Assembly: GCF_002302565.1 (NCBI RefSeq)
Contig: NZ_CP022382.1
Span: 443,001-507,000 of the forward strand
DNA length: 64,000 nucleotides
Source: Capnocytophaga canimorsus
Lineage (GTDB): Bacteria; Bacteroidota; Bacteroidia; Flavobacteriales; Flavobacteriaceae
Reading direction: 5' to 3'
Shown here in pieces: positions 1 through 13,800 of this stretch (positions are counted from its first letter, which is position 1; each line of letters starts with the position of its first letter). Under the pieces are notes generated by a model. That model was not told where the DNA came from. It saw nothing but the letters and a program-made list of their open reading frames with translations, and did no database searches. Position numbers and translations under genes: made by a program.

Positions 1-130
1 ATCCTTTTACAGGACGAATCTCATTATCTTTTTCATTATCAGAATCATACGAAGCAGAAGCGTTAATTAGTAATCCTCCTAAAAAGAAAACACCTAATCC
101 GCTTAAAATATTTTTTGTAGTATTTTTCAT
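1..130 (-). CDS. Secreted protein, N-terminal part only (runs off the window)
   Basis: Reading the minus strand from an ATG at 130, the frame is open to the window edge (43 codons). It begins MKNTTKNILSGLGVFFLGG, a short basic start and a hydrophobic stretch, followed by small residues (NASAS) and then a charged DNEKDNE stretch. That looks like a Sec signal peptide ending in the low 20s and the start of a mature exported protein. Family and function cannot be told from this fragment. The start codon follows an A-rich stretch, as is usual in this phylum, where Shine-Dalgarno sites are weak. Confidence 0.6.
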   Translation of the reverse strand, partial: MKNTTKNILSGLGVFFLGGLLINASASYDSDNEKDNEIRPVKG

Positions 131-250
131 AGCCTTTGTTTTTGAATTGAATTTTAGAATTTTTTAGAATAGATACAAAACACAGAGCATCAGGCAAATG
201 TCTGTATCTTTTTCCTTTTTTACAAAGAAATTAACTTTTATAACTATTTT

Positions 251-922
251 TTAATCAATTTCCTCATATTTTAACAATTTTTCCCAATGCTCATTGAACC
301 ATTTATACCTGTTAATAATCATAATATGTGTTCCTTTTTCAATGGTTATAGCATTGGAAATGTATTTGATAGGAAAAACCACATCTTTACTTCCGTGAAT
401 GTGAATAGTTCTAGGCAGTGGATTTTCTTGCTGCCAATTAACTATTTTGTCAATACTCCATTCCAAATAGAAAGGAGAGCGCATACCAATATATTTTTCA
501 TACAATTCGATACGCTTTGTTATTGAACCCGAAAAAGAAAAACGCTTCCAATACTCCATAGTATCTACCAAACTCAAAGGTAATAATTTATGTATTTTGG
601 TGTAACGTGCCAACAACATTTTTTTGGGCAATTCGTGTTGCGTTTTTACACTCGAAATAATGATAATTTTCCGATAGGGACGTATTTTAGCTATCTCCTG
701 CACAATAATCCCCCCAAAAGAAACCCCTATCAAAACAGGGCTCTCGTGTTTGATATTTTTGGAAAGACGAAGCGCATAATCCGCTAATGACTCTTCTTTC
801 AGAGGGAGTATCCAGTCCAACAAATGAATTTGACAATAACTAGGAAACTCCAAAAATTCAAATATTTTAGGACTTGCCGCCATTCCAGGCATCATATAAA
901 TGTGTATGGGCTCAGGATTCAT
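251..922 (-). CDS. Alpha/beta hydrolase
   Basis: A 223-residue cytoplasmic protein with no signal peptide. It has the hallmarks of a small alpha/beta hydrolase: an early MPGMAAS oxyanion-hole-like loop (about 11-17), the nucleophile elbow GVSFGG with Ser68, an acid in HGSKD (Asp180), and a late histidine in GTH (His199). Together these make a complete Ser-Asp-His triad. The length is at the short end for the fold, with a small lid. Substrate is unknown; esterase, thioesterase or lipase-like activity are all possible. It is transcribed away from the GNAT-like gene at 1114, so their promoters share 923-1113. Confidence 0.8.
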   Translation of the reverse strand: MNPEPIHIYMMPGMAASPKIFEFLEFPSYCQIHLLDWILPLKEESLADYALRLSKNIKHESPVLIGVSFGGIIVQEIAKIRPYRKIIIISSVKTQHELPKKMLLARYTKIHKLLPLSLVDTMEYWKRFSFSGSITKRIELYEKYIGMRSPFYLEWSIDKIVNWQQENPLPRTIHIHGSKDVVFPIKYISNAITIEKGTHIMIINRYKWFNEHWEKLLKYEEID

Positions 923-945
923 AAATTATTGGTAATATGAATTCG

Positions 946-971
946 TTGTCATATTTTTTTTTGTAACTTTG
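946..971 (+). promoter_or_regulatory. Possible Bacteroidota promoter (TTG / TAACTTTG)
   Basis: TAACTTTG at 964-971 fits the TAnnTTTG -7 element used by Bacteroidota, and a TTG lies at 946-948. The 15-base spacer is shorter than usual. It points toward the gene at 1114 and would give a leader of about 135 nt. Weak support. Confidence 0.3.
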
Positions 972-1113
972 CCTAACAAAAGTAATAAAATTACTCAAAA
1001 ACACCTAACTTGGTAAAGTTATTGCTTTTTTTTTAACAACACAAAATTCATTTGAGAATTGTTTTTGTTACTTCGTTCTTGGTTTTGTTTAATATATAAT
1101 TCAATAAAAGACA

Positions 1114-1398
1114 ATGATAACATTAAAAAACAATGAGTTTTTGCGACAATTTCAGGCGCAAATCAATGAAGAAGTGGCTTTTATCGAATATGCTATACAA
1201 GAAAAGAAAATTTTTCTAACCAAAATGCACATTCCTGAAAAAGCCGCAAAAACATTTGAGGAGGCGTTTATTAAATCGGTACTTGAAGAGGCTAATAATA
1301 GGAGACTAAAAGTGGTTCCTACTTGTCCTCCTATCGTTAGTTTTTTCCGAAAAAATAAGGAATACAAAGACCTTTTACCTGTTGGTATTCGTATTTAA
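1114..1398 (+). CDS. Small GNAT-like acetyltransferase family protein (COG2388 type)
   Basis: A 94-residue protein matching the short GCN5-like family (YidJ/COG2388 type). It has an N-terminal strand pair (FIEYAIQEKKIFLTKMHIP), then EEAFIKSVLEEANNRRLKVVPTCPPI, where a helix is followed by the strand carrying the family's conserved VVPxCP motif, and an ending with the typical KNKEYKDLL. In this family the acetyl-CoA loop is reduced, and substrates are mostly unknown. It stands alone, with divergent and non-coding DNA on either side. I am confident of the family and not of any reaction. Confidence 0.75.
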   Translation: MITLKNNEFLRQFQAQINEEVAFIEYAIQEKKIFLTKMHIPEKAAKTFEEAFIKSVLEEANNRRLKVVPTCPPIVSFFRKNKEYKDLLPVGIRI

Positions 1399-1893
1399 TA
1401 CAAACTTTAAACTTAATTGCATTTTGCTCATCATAGCAAAATTTACTTCTTAGAAACAGAGGTTCGATTTTCTTGCCTTAAAAGAGGGGGTTGTCTCAAA
1501 TTATTCCACATTTTAAAGTGATTTGAATACTCAAAAACTCCCCTAGACGACTGCTATTTTCATAAATTATTACCCTCTATAGCATAATTAAAAGTAAAAA
1601 TTTAAGACTCTATAACTCTTAAAAAATTATTTTCAAAATTATATAAATGTGAATACAAGTTAATTGGAAAAAAATATAGTATCACAAAAGGTTAATATTT
1701 TAGCAGTACAAAATCTAATTACTTACTAAATCATATTTTTTAACATTCAATAACAATAAAGTCCTTCTTATTAATTCTTTTTAACTACTTAAAACAAAAT
1801 ATAATGCTAATCAACTAATATTTATTGTTTTATAGGTCGTTATATTTTACCTTTACCGCGGGATAATTGTAAATATATTTGAAAAATAATTTT
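1399..1893. other. Non-coding region upstream of the giant adhesin gene
   Basis: 495 bases of AT-rich DNA with no credible gene. It should carry the promoter and leader of the giant gene at 1894. A TATATTTG at 1874-1881 resembles a -7 element, but it is only 12 bases from the ATG and would give an almost leaderless transcript. A GGGGGTTGTCTCAAATT stretch near 1485-1501 looks a little like an insertion-sequence end, but no partner end was found. Confidence 0.5.
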
Positions 1894-4800
1894 ATGAAAA
1901 AGTTTTTTATTGCTATCTGTGTTTTTTTTGTTACATTCGCTGTAAAAGCACAATGTGATTTGAGTGATTTCACTCTAAATCAAGTACCTGGTACTTGTTA
2001 TGGAAACGCAGAATTAACCGTTTCTAATCCTTCGTGTACTTCAAGTACAGAGATTCTAGCAGAGCTAATCTCGCCCGGAAATCCATCACCTAAAATTGAA
2101 CCTCTCACGGGCGGAAGTTATACTTTTTCTTCTCTAAGAGCTGGTACTTATACCGTAACACTGTCTAATCAAAATACTGGTGTAAGAGGAGTTTCCAAAT
2201 CTATAGAAATTACCACCTCTTACCAAAACATTGTTTGGCAATTGAACTCAATAGCTGCACCTACTTGTAGCGATGGGGTTAATGGTCGTATTCAGCTTAA
2301 AATCATTTCAGGAGGAATTGGCAGTTTTAAAGTTGAAGTTTTTGACAAATTAGGAAATTTGGTAGTTTCACAAAACAATATCCCGAAACCTACCACTGGT
2401 AATACAGCTAATATAGAATTTTTAGGAAGCGATAGTAATCCTTTAAAATCAGGAGATTATTCTTTACAAATTACCGATTTAGCTGGAGGTAACTTGGGCT
2501 GTGGGGCTATCATCAAATTGCCCATAGTTATCCCTCCTTCTACCAACTCAAATACTCTTTGTAAACTTATTGAAAGAGGAGAACTCTCTTATATTCAACT
2601 CGGTCTTGATGCCGCGGGTGATTGCAAACACCGGCTAAAAATCCAAATAAAACATCCTGGAACAAACGTTCAGTTATCAACTGAAGCTCAAAATTTTTAC
2701 AAACAAGCTGGTACTGCACAAGTGTGGAATTTGACTACCAATGAAGGCCCTATTGATATTTCATCTACTCTTGAAGATGCTCTTTACATTTATCGTAATC
2801 ACTATACAACTCCTTTTATGTTTAAGGAAGGACACAAGGTACGTATTCTTATTAAAGGGGCACAAAATACCATTGATGAAACTTTTATTTTAAAAGATTT
2901 AGACCCAAATAAGCCTCCTTTCCAAGAAAGAAGATTGGGTTGGTTAGGAAGCGACGCACAAGGAGCAGTCAGAGGTTGGCAAATCACTTACGTGGATAAA
3001 GAAAATACCTGCCGTGAGGCTTATGCTTTCCGATTAGGGCAAGGTGTTTCACACCGTATTTATAAAGACGATAACGATAATAGTAAAGAATATAAATACC
3101 GTTATCATCCTTGGGGTATGTACGAATTTGATTTAGATTATGCCAATCGGGCAACTACAGGAAAAACTACTCCTGACCCAGACAAACATTGGTATAAAGT
3201 AGAAAAATTAGAAGCAGGAGCTTGGACAGATGTTTCACATTTAGTAAAATGGTCTCGAGGGAAACATAGTATGCCATTAACCTTCGATGATTTTATTGCA
3301 GATTTTACTGATGCTGGTGCCCCTACCGCTACAAATCGTACAATACGGTATCGTTTTACTTATCAAGACACAAAAATAATAAATAGTGGTCCTAAAGGTT
3401 GTTTTCCAAGCTCACCTCCTGTAATGGAAATTGACGCTTATTATAAAAATAACATTAGTAACTATTTAGAAGGTATTATGACCAATGATTGGGCTATTCG
3501 TTATGGGTATGGTGCTTACGAAGGAACTTCGGCTATGTATTTGGCTACAGGGCAATATACTTACGTTTACCCTATCAAAATTAAGTTAGAGATGCTTTCT
3601 CGTGCCGATGGCAAAGCGCTGGACGCTCCGTTCCCAATGCGATTGCCTTTTATGAACCCTGAAGATGTACAAATGAAAGTGTTTGACCCTGTAGTTGAGT
3701 TTGAAGGAATTACTCCAGAGCACAATTTCTTTGGCTATGGTGATTTCCCAGCAGGGCAATACCGATTAACCATAACCGATGCTTGTGGAAATTCACATTC
3801 TATAATTAAAGATTTCGACAAATATTTAAAATATGATGATAAAATAACTATTGACCAAGGTTGTGGTAATGGTTCCGTTACTTTTGATGTAGGTGCGAAA
3901 GACCACCGAACAGGTGAGGTTATTAGTCAAATATCAGAATCAATCCGTGTGGGAATTACGAAAAAGAATCATTTGGACAGCTGGAATTACTTCCAATACG
4001 CAACTCGTCCTGTTTATACCACTCCCAATGGAGTGTTTTCAAATCTGCCCCCAGGAGATTATAAAATACTTCTCAGAGGACTGTATCACGCCATTCATTA
4101 TACAAATACCAATAATCGTTTTGCATCGAATGGATTTACTTCGGCAGTGGTGCCTCCAGGGGTTTATGTTTGGGTATCTATGGAAAGCAGGATGCATCAT
4201 CAGTCCTCCTACTCTAAAATAATATCTATACAACCTGCTGTTTCTCAGTTACAAGCTGAGGTAGAATCTACCTTCTGTGACCCAAATACCAATACCGGAA
4301 TAGTCAACGCCACTATAACAAGTCCGCAAGACATTATCCGATATCCGCTTACTTTTGAGCTTCGTAAAAAAGCGGATGCCTCTTTGGTGGCTTCGCACAC
4401 CTACGATGGCACAAATGCTGAAACTTCGCATACTTTTACCAATGTTGATGAAGGTGTTTATGTAGTTATCATAAAACACGAGTGCGGAAGCAATGAATTT
4501 GAAACCGAAGTAAAACTATCTAACTTTAGGCAACCCAGTATATTTTTAAATAGAACTAACGATTGTCCTGGTACGCCAGTTACACTTCGCTTGAGTGCCT
4601 CTGAAACCTTATTCGATATTGAATGGTATCGATTGGAAGGAGCAAATCGTATCATTTTAGGCAATGGAAACACCATAACACAATCTCCTACTACCACTAC
4701 CACCTATTATGCGGAATACGCTCTCAAGCCTGGTATTGGCTGTGCTTCAACGGCTCCAGCTACCGCTCAACGAATCGTCAGGGTAAAAGATGACAATACC

Positions 4801-7800
4801 CCACCTACGATATTAAATTGTCCATCTGACATTGAGGTTTTTGCTGAGATTGGCAAGTGTACGGCTCAGGTATATTGGACGGAGCCTACGGCTAGTGATG
4901 ATTGTACTCAGCCGCCTTTGATGACGCAAACCCACCACAGCGGAGATGTCTTCGATATAGGTACGCATACGGTTAACTATGTATTTAAGGACGTAGCTGG
5001 AAATACCGCTACTTGTACCTTTAACGTAACGGTCAAAGCCCGAAGTGTGGACTTACAGACCCACTCTCGCTACACTGATGGGGCTGGCAATACCATCACT
5101 CAACTAAACATCGGGCAACAGTTTTTCTACGAAATCTCCTACCAAAATGTAGGGCAAGAAAACATACGTAACACCACTTTGAGTGTTACCCTACCCGACC
5201 ATCCTTTGGTGGAGGTAAGTGGTACTCCCGATATGAGCGATGCCGCTCCTGGAGGGATAGCTCCTACCTATACGGTAGTAGGCAACGTATATACGTTTAC
5301 CCTTCCTCAGGGGTCATTACTTACTGGAGGAAATCTAAGAGCCATACGCATTGCCTTACAACTAAAAGGCAATTGTACGGATTTGGGTAAACCTTGTGCT
5401 AATTATTTGAAATCACAATACCAATTCCAATACGAAGGAGGAAATCAAGATTGTGCCACACCGCCCCAAACCCAAAGTGGCGAAAAAGACATACAAGTGG
5501 CCACCGAGAGTTGCATACGCTCAGAGCTTTTCTGCCCTGGCGATACAATGACCCTAACGGCTGCGGAAGGATTTACCACCTATCGTTGGTATAAAGATGG
5601 CGTTTTGATTCCTTCGGCAACGACAAACGCCTTAGTGGTAAACACCCCTGGAATATATCGTGTGGAAAAACAAATCGAGTGTCAAGGAGTTACGGTAGTC
5701 AGCACAGAAACCATTAACTATGTGGCAACCTCTGGTGTGACCGACCCTTTACGTCCTATTGCCGACGGAGGTGCCATTTGTACCAGCAACGGGCAATGGA
5801 CCAGTCACTTCATCTTGTGTAATGAGCCACAGCGCCAAATCACCCTAAACTATGTCAATACCCCTAATATCGAGTGGCAAAAACTCAATACCGGTTGTAA
5901 TAACTTAGGATTTAACTGTCCTAATCCGGATAATGGTTGTTGGACGACTTTCCATAACGGTACTTCCTTTATCGCCGACCAAACGGGAGAATACCGCCTA
6001 AAAATATCCACCGCTACTGGATGTGATGCTTTCTTCTATTTCAATGTATATAAAAATAACTTGGAAGGGCAAGTCACTCAATCGGATTACACCGACTATC
6101 AACCCGGACACATCAACATCGAAATGGAAACCGTAGGCTTGGAATACACCTATGTGCTTAAAAACACAGCAGGACAAGTCGTTGCTGGTCCCGTTACCAA
6201 AACCAATGTATCAGAGAGTTGGAGACACACCTTTGGCAATTTACAAGAAGGCGATTATGTGGTAGAGGTAAGCTCACCACAACTGCCCAACAGCTGTATT
6301 TTTACACAAAACGTACGCATCAACAAAGTTACTAAACTCACAATGAAAGCTACTTTCATTGCTTGGACAGGCTGTAATGAAGTGAAAATCCGTTTTGAAG
6401 CCCAAGGCGGTAAACAACCTTATAAGTTTGCCATCTGGAGCATTGACGGAGTGGCTCTGTATAATGATTTTGTTAACATTCCAGCTTCGGCTTTCATCGC
6501 TACTATTGCTGAAGGAGAAAGCTATGTAGAGGCGCTTATTCCGAATATTACCCAACCAGGACGTTACCTCTTTGTAGTACAAGACCAAGACCAACGCTCG
6601 GCACTACAAGCCCAAGATGAAACCATTTTGATAGAACCCGAAGGACTTTATGGTTTCCGATTTGATTTGACACACGTCGCTTGTGGTTCAAATCCTGATT
6701 CGGGAGCAGTACAAACCCATTTTGAACGTCAACAAAACCGAACCACCAAGCTCTATCGTATTGATACCAACGCCAATCGAGTGTATATCGATACCAACAG
6801 CACTGGAATTTACACCGGATTGATTGCGGGTAACTACGAAATGGAAATTTCTATCGTTATCGGTACTGAAACTTGTATCTACAAAAAACCATTTACCATC
6901 AATGAGGCTGAAAATACCCTTAAGGCTTTTGCCGGTGTGGTGGAAGATATCACCTGTGATACCCAAACCCCAGCAGGATACAAGGTATCTATCAATAACG
7001 TTAGTGGCGGTACAGGAGGATATCAGTATGACTTTGGTAAGGGCTATTCCACCTCAAACGTAGGTTATGTCAGCGGTTCAACCACCGTTTATGTAAAAGA
7101 TAGCGCCGGTTGTACGTTGCCTTTGGAGGTAGTAATTATCCCTACCGAAATCCCAGCCGTTAGCTTTACCCCAGTATCTTACAATTGTAACGGATATGGC
7201 ACTTTTACGGTAACTACTTCGGCAACTACCCCTTTGATGTATCAGTATCAGGTAGATGACCTACCCAAACAAGATGCCCCTGTAATAGGACCTTTAGCCC
7301 CAAGAGCCACCCCTTACAACATCACCGTGCACTATACCCCTGCTCCAGGAACAGGAACTACGCCTAATTATCTGTTTAAGGAAGATTTTGGCTCGGGAGA
7401 TGACCTTTGCGATGGCACTATCCTTTATTTAGGATGCAAAACCAATGAGGCTTTGGAAGACGGGTTCTACACCATTACCCAACAAGTAGCCCCCAATGCC
7501 CAATGGGTAAATCCTACCCCTACCGATGCCTCTGGGGTAGCCAATGGCAGGTACTTGGCAGTAATGCAACAAACCACTAACGGAAATTCTGGCATCATAT
7601 ATCACAAAACCATAGGCAATATCGTTGCCAATGAAAACCTATATGTATCGGTAAAACTTCACAACCTACTGGCTACCTCTCTCACCGCAGGAACTCATCC
7701 GCATATCGTGCTGGATTTTGTAGCTGCCGACGGAAGCCTTATCGCACGAAGAGACTTGGGCGTTTTGCCTGCCAACGGAAATTGGCAAACCCTATCAGCT

Positions 7801-10800
7801 ACCTTTAATGCTACCGATTTGACAGGGGTAACTCAAGCCTCTTTCCAAATAAGAAACATTAGCCCAGGAGCTACCCTAGGCAATGACCTTGCCTTAGACG
7901 ATATCGTCATTTGGCAAAATACCAAGTATTGTAAAGCACAGGTTTCAAAACCCGTTATCATTGAAGCAGGAAAAGAAATGGCTACACAACTGCTAAGTAC
8001 CCTAGGGGTACGCTGCGTAGGAGATGCCAATGGCTCACTACAAGGAAAAATCACCGCAGGAACCCTACCTACTTCCGTTGAATATTCCATCGATAACCAA
8101 AATACTTGGACAACCATAGCCGTAGCCCCCGATGGCACCTTCTCCGTGAGCGGACTACAAGCCGTAAACGGAGCCCTACTCTACGTTCGTGACCCTAATG
8201 ACACGGCTTGTGTCAGCGCTTTCAACTATAGCATTAGCGCTCCACAAACCATGAGCATCACCACACAAATCATTAAAAAAATCGACTGCCAAGCCGCTCC
8301 CCATAATGGTGCAACGGTAAAAGCTACCGCCAGCGGAGGAACTAAACCATACCTAAATTATCAGTACAAACTCAGCTCGGCTACCAGTTGGACCTCCGTA
8401 GTCCCTACCCAAAATGAAGCCCTTTTAACGCATTTGACCGCAGGAGATTATCACATTTTAGTAACCGATCAAAACGGATGTACTCAAAGTGCAACCTTTA
8501 CCATTGAAGACAAACGTCAGGTCGTTTTCGATGCCATAGAAACGTACTGCTACCAAGGCGGAAACTCCGCTAAGATTGCCATACAAGTACAAGACGGAAA
8601 TAGTACTCAGTACCAATACAGCAGCGATGGCGGAACAAGTTGGACTGACTTTACCCAAGCCACTTACGAGTTTACCCACCTAAGTGCTGGAACTTATGAT
8701 ATTTGGGTGAGAGACCAGCTAGGTTGTAGCTCCAATACCACCGTGGTAATAGCTCCACAATTGCAAATGGAAGTACGTCAAACCCAAGATTTGGATTGTC
8801 GAGGAAATGATGCCATCTTTGAACTAAGTGCCCTAGGCGGAAAAGGAACCAAAACCTTCTCGGTAAGCACCGATAACGGAAATACATTTACAATCATTCC
8901 TGCCCTTACTGCTACAACGGCTCGATACACAACAAATACTTCGGGCAATTTTATCTTCAAAGTACAAGACGAAATTCGTCCCGACGGATTTACCCGTTGT
9001 CAAGCCTTAAGCAAAACGTATAAGGTCAGCAATGAGCCTCCTCGTTGGAAACCCGAATTTACCATCGGTAAAAAAGATGTCGCTTGTGCTGGTGAGGCTA
9101 CTGGGCAAATCCTAGCTTCTATAAATGATATCGACCCCAATTCCGGACAAGCTCCATACACCATCAACGTCTATGAAGATGACGGTACAGGCAACCCAAT
9201 AAGAGCTACTCAATACGGCTTGTTCAACCTACAAGCTAAAAAATATGTGGTTATTATTGAAGATGCCAAAGGATGTGAATCTGTCCCTACCCCTATTGAA
9301 ATTGGGCAAACCCCAGCGCTAAACCTTAACATAACTCCTACGCAAATTACTTGTGTAAGTGGGGCAGGAATTTCATTAGGAAAAGTGGATATTACTTTAG
9401 GTACAGGAGGAACGGCTCCTTTCGAAGTGAAAATATTTAAGTTAGGCACCGCAGGTATGGTTCACAACGCTACTGCAAACAACAATGAAACCATTACCAA
9501 AGAAGGTTTGAATTTTGGTGATTATCACGTGGTAATTACCGATGCAACCCACTGCCAAAAGGTAGAAGATTTTAGCATCAGTGCCTATACCGATATCATA
9601 ATCACAGCTACACCTACCACCCAGCCTATTGGTTGTACAGCCGGTAGCGGTGCTATTCAGGTTTCAGCATACAACACCGCGGGTAATGCCATCGGTACAG
9701 GAAACTTCTACTTTGCCGTTTATACCCCAGGACTTACTTACACCCCTAGAGATCCTCAATGGCATTTAGGAAATACCGCCACCATCAACTTGCCTGGAGG
9801 AGGTACCGCACAAGGGGCTACCTATGAGTTTACTAACCTTACACCAGGGGTAACTTACGTATTTGCTGTATATGACCAAGATACAAGGTGTATGTACTTC
9901 CAACCTTCTACCCTTGCCGTGCCTACACAATCTACTTTAAAAATAAATGATTTTAAAACAGAAAACGTAAAATGTCAAGGCGAGAGTAACGGTAAGGCTA
10001 CCTTCTCCCTTAGCGGACAAAAAACTTCAACCACTTCCATCAACTATCAAGTATTTACCTATCCGGATAATACACCTGTGGGTGCCGTTCAAAACCGAAC
10101 TGCTCCATACAGCAACATCACCGTAGGTGGACTTTCCGCAGGAGAATATTACATCGTATTTACCGAAATGCACAATGCCAACGAAGATTGTGTCAACGCC
10201 ACTGCCCCCTTTAAAATCAATCAACCACTCACCCAGCTCAACGTAACGGCTGAAAACCCCATTGCAGTGAATTGTAAAACCAATTCCGGACGTATCGTAA
10301 CTACCGTAAGTGGTGGCGTAGCACCGTACCAGTACATCTATAACACTACCGGTACAGCTCCTACCCATACCGATTGGGCAGCCACTACCGACAGTTCAGT
10401 AAAACAAGTCAGTACCTCTGGCACTTGGTATGTGTTTGTTAAAGACCAAGCCGGTTGTGTAAAACAAGTAACATTGGAGGTAGCTCAAGACCCCGAACCA
10501 CAAATCGCTTCCGTTAGCGTTGACGACCTGTGTAGTGCCTCTGGAAAATACACCCTAAGGGTAAAACTTGCCCAAAAAGGAACAGGTACGCACTACTACC
10601 GATTAAACGGAACTGTACCCACTGCCGTGGATTGGATTAACACCGATACCTTCCTAATTACCGAAGTGTTACCCAGCACTACCCCTTACTCCATTCAAGT
10701 TATCGATGGTAATAATTGTAGTGCCGATACTCACCTAACGGTAAATGCCCCCATAGCATTCCAAGTGAAAATCGACAAAACTTTGGATTGTACTGCTACC

Positions 10801-13800
10801 CCTGATGCAACTATAAAAATCGAAAACATTAGCGGTGGAAATGGTACCTACTTCTATAGTATTGACCAAGTGGTTTTAGTCGATGACCCTGACAACCCAA
10901 CCGCCCCTGCTGAAAGCTATGTCACCCATACCCCAAGAACTTCAGTTACCGTAACCCCTATTACGGTGGTCATAAATAAAGCAGGGGATTATGTGGTTCA
11001 CGTTTTTGACAGCCAAACCGCTACCTGTCCGGTGAAAAAACGCATCACCATCGAGGCTAAAAAACAACCTAAAATGACCATCACTGCCGTAACCGATGAA
11101 AAATGCCACACCGGTACCCTACCTGGTACAGGAAGCATATCCGTAGCAGTAGCCAACAACGGGGAAGGACCTTTCAAAATCGAAATTACTCAAGTTAAAG
11201 ATTTAGCCACAGGAATCACCACACCCCTTTCAGTAGTACCTATCCTAGGCTATAACGCCACCTTCAACGGTTTGAAAGGAAGCCAAAACGGAATGCTTTA
11301 TACCATTAAAGCTACCGCACAGGCAAATGAGTGTACCCACGAAATCGAACAAATCATCGTGGCACCACCCGCCTTATCCATAGCTACAGATGCCCTGACA
11401 AAATCTGAATATTCCTGTGAGGCAACCCCTAAACTGCCTACACTAAGTTTAGACCTATCAAAAATCAGTGGCGGAACCCCTCCATACACCCGATTCGTGT
11501 TCGTTGATCAAACCACTGGTGCCGTTTTACAAGATAGTAACGCCACAACATATACCTTAGCTCACCTAAACGGAGGTAGCTTCTACCTTACCCTATACGA
11601 TGCTAACGGATGTGATGTATCTACACCTCCAGTAACTATTGCCCCTACCCTGCTTATCGATAAGATAAATGTTGGGGTTAATACTGCCATAACCTGTGTA
11701 CAAAACGAAATCATTTCCGTTTCCATCACCACCACACCGGCGTATGCTTCCATAACCCCGCAACCCAACATCGTATATACCATAAGCGATGCCCTAAGCG
11801 GTAGCACGATCCATACCCAATCCGTGGCGACTACTACCTACACCTTCCCTGCCCTACCCGTAGGACAATACGTGATCAAAGCACAAAACCAAATCACTCA
11901 GTGTGAAGTAGCCACTACACATACCGTGCTTAAACCCGATACCTTCATCGTAAGCCCTTCCGATGCACAAGCCGTAACCTGTCACGAAGGTGACAATGGT
12001 AGTATCAAAATTACTTTCGTAGATACCTTCTTAGGCGATGGCGACCAAGCGCTGCTCGGATTCTCTTACCAGATTGTCAATGCCATTACCGATGCTCCTG
12101 TTCATAGCCAAACCCTACCGGCAGGAACCACACACGTAATCTATAACAATCTACAAGCAGGTACTTACAAAGTAAGAGCTACCTCAACCCATAACCAATG
12201 CAAAACCCCTTGGGCACAGTTTAGCATACGACAAAGCCAAACTCCTATCGCTATAACAGCCCAAGAAACCTTTGGAGTGACTTGTAACAACGACCGTGGA
12301 GAAATTCTGGTAAGTGTAACCGGTGGACAAGCACCTTATACCGTGACCCTATCCGCACCAGGAGTTACCCCACAAATCCAAAACAACGTTGATCACAAAA
12401 CCCTATTTACAGGACTTAGTGCAGGAGCAGGTACCCTTACCTACACCATTGCCGTAAGGGATAGCCAAGGCTGTGAAACCTTCTCAGGAAACAATCAAAT
12501 CACCCTTGTTAAACCCCAAACCGTTTCCGCTACCATTGAGGTAAGTCCAATCACCTGTATAGGAGCCAACAACGGTAGCATACAAGTCAAAAATACACAA
12601 GGAGGATCTGGAGAAGGTACTTACCATTACATCCTAAAAAATGTAACCACGTCTGTAAGTACCCCACCGCAAATCCAACCCCTATTCGAAAAACTTACCC
12701 CAGGAGAGTACACCCTAACCATTACCGATGCTTGGAACTGTGATGTCAATATCTCTGGAATTACCCTCCAAGAACCACAACCCATTACTATGGAAATCAC
12801 TCATTCCGACCTTATCGTTTGTTATGGTGCAAATGATACCGGTTTTGTACAGGTTGCAATCAGCGGAGGAACTCCAAATTATCATTTGATACTTAAAAAT
12901 GCAGATACCGGAGCTCAACTACGTTCCATTACAGGAGTAGTGTCAACAACCACCATCGATAACTTAGTACCTAACATCAACTACGAAATACTAGTTACCG
13001 ATAAAAACGGATGTGTAATGACGCAAACCCATACCTTTAACCTAACCCAAATGCCGAACATCACAGCAAACGCATCTCAAAGCGAAAATTGTTTCAACGA
13101 CAATTACAAAACCGATATCCAAGTGCGTTTCCCAAAAGCTATTGATTTTACCAAGGTCAAATACAACCTAAATAGCAATGACCCAACAACAGCTGTGCCT
13201 TTTAGCAGAACCAATGAGAATGTCGCTTTTATTGACCTGTTCGATGCCACCATCCCTAGTCAATACATCACCATTTTCTATCAGGATACCGTTAAAGGTC
13301 AAACCAAAACCTGTTCATACACCACTCAATTCAAGGTAGTCAATAGGCAAAGCCTATCCTTAACACAGGTAAACAACGAGGCCCTAAACACCATTGAGGT
13401 AAAAGCTACAGGAGGAGTAACCCCATACCAGTATTACTTCAACGGAAATAATCAAGGCGATAGCCCCATCTATCAAGTACGAATCGACGACCCAGAACAA
13501 ATAGACCCTAACACCGGAAAAAAATTAAAACAGGTCAATGTAATTGTTCAAGATGCCGTAGGTTGTACTAAAACAATGACCATCACCTTAGAATATATCG
13601 ATATCCAAATCCCTAACTTCTTTACCCCTGACGGTGACGGATTTAACGATAACTGGGCACCTAAAAATACCCAAAACTACCCATACATACAAACCCATAT
13701 CTTCGATCGATACGGTAGAAAAATAACTACAATAAACCAAAAACAAAAATGGGACGGTACATACAACAAAAAACAACTGCCTTCAGGTGACTACTGGTAC

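Noticed and set aside
1480..1505. Insertion-sequence end (GGGGGTTGTCTCAAATT)
   Set aside because: Only one end-like sequence, with no transposase and no matching inverted copy.
1879..1893. TTG start for the giant adhesin
   Set aside because: The ATG at 1894 begins a clean signal peptide; the extra five residues would only lengthen it with polar residues.
2802..13776. Many minus-strand open frames inside the giant adhesin gene
   Set aside because: They are shadows of a low-stop repeat-rich coding strand, with no family resemblance or start context.
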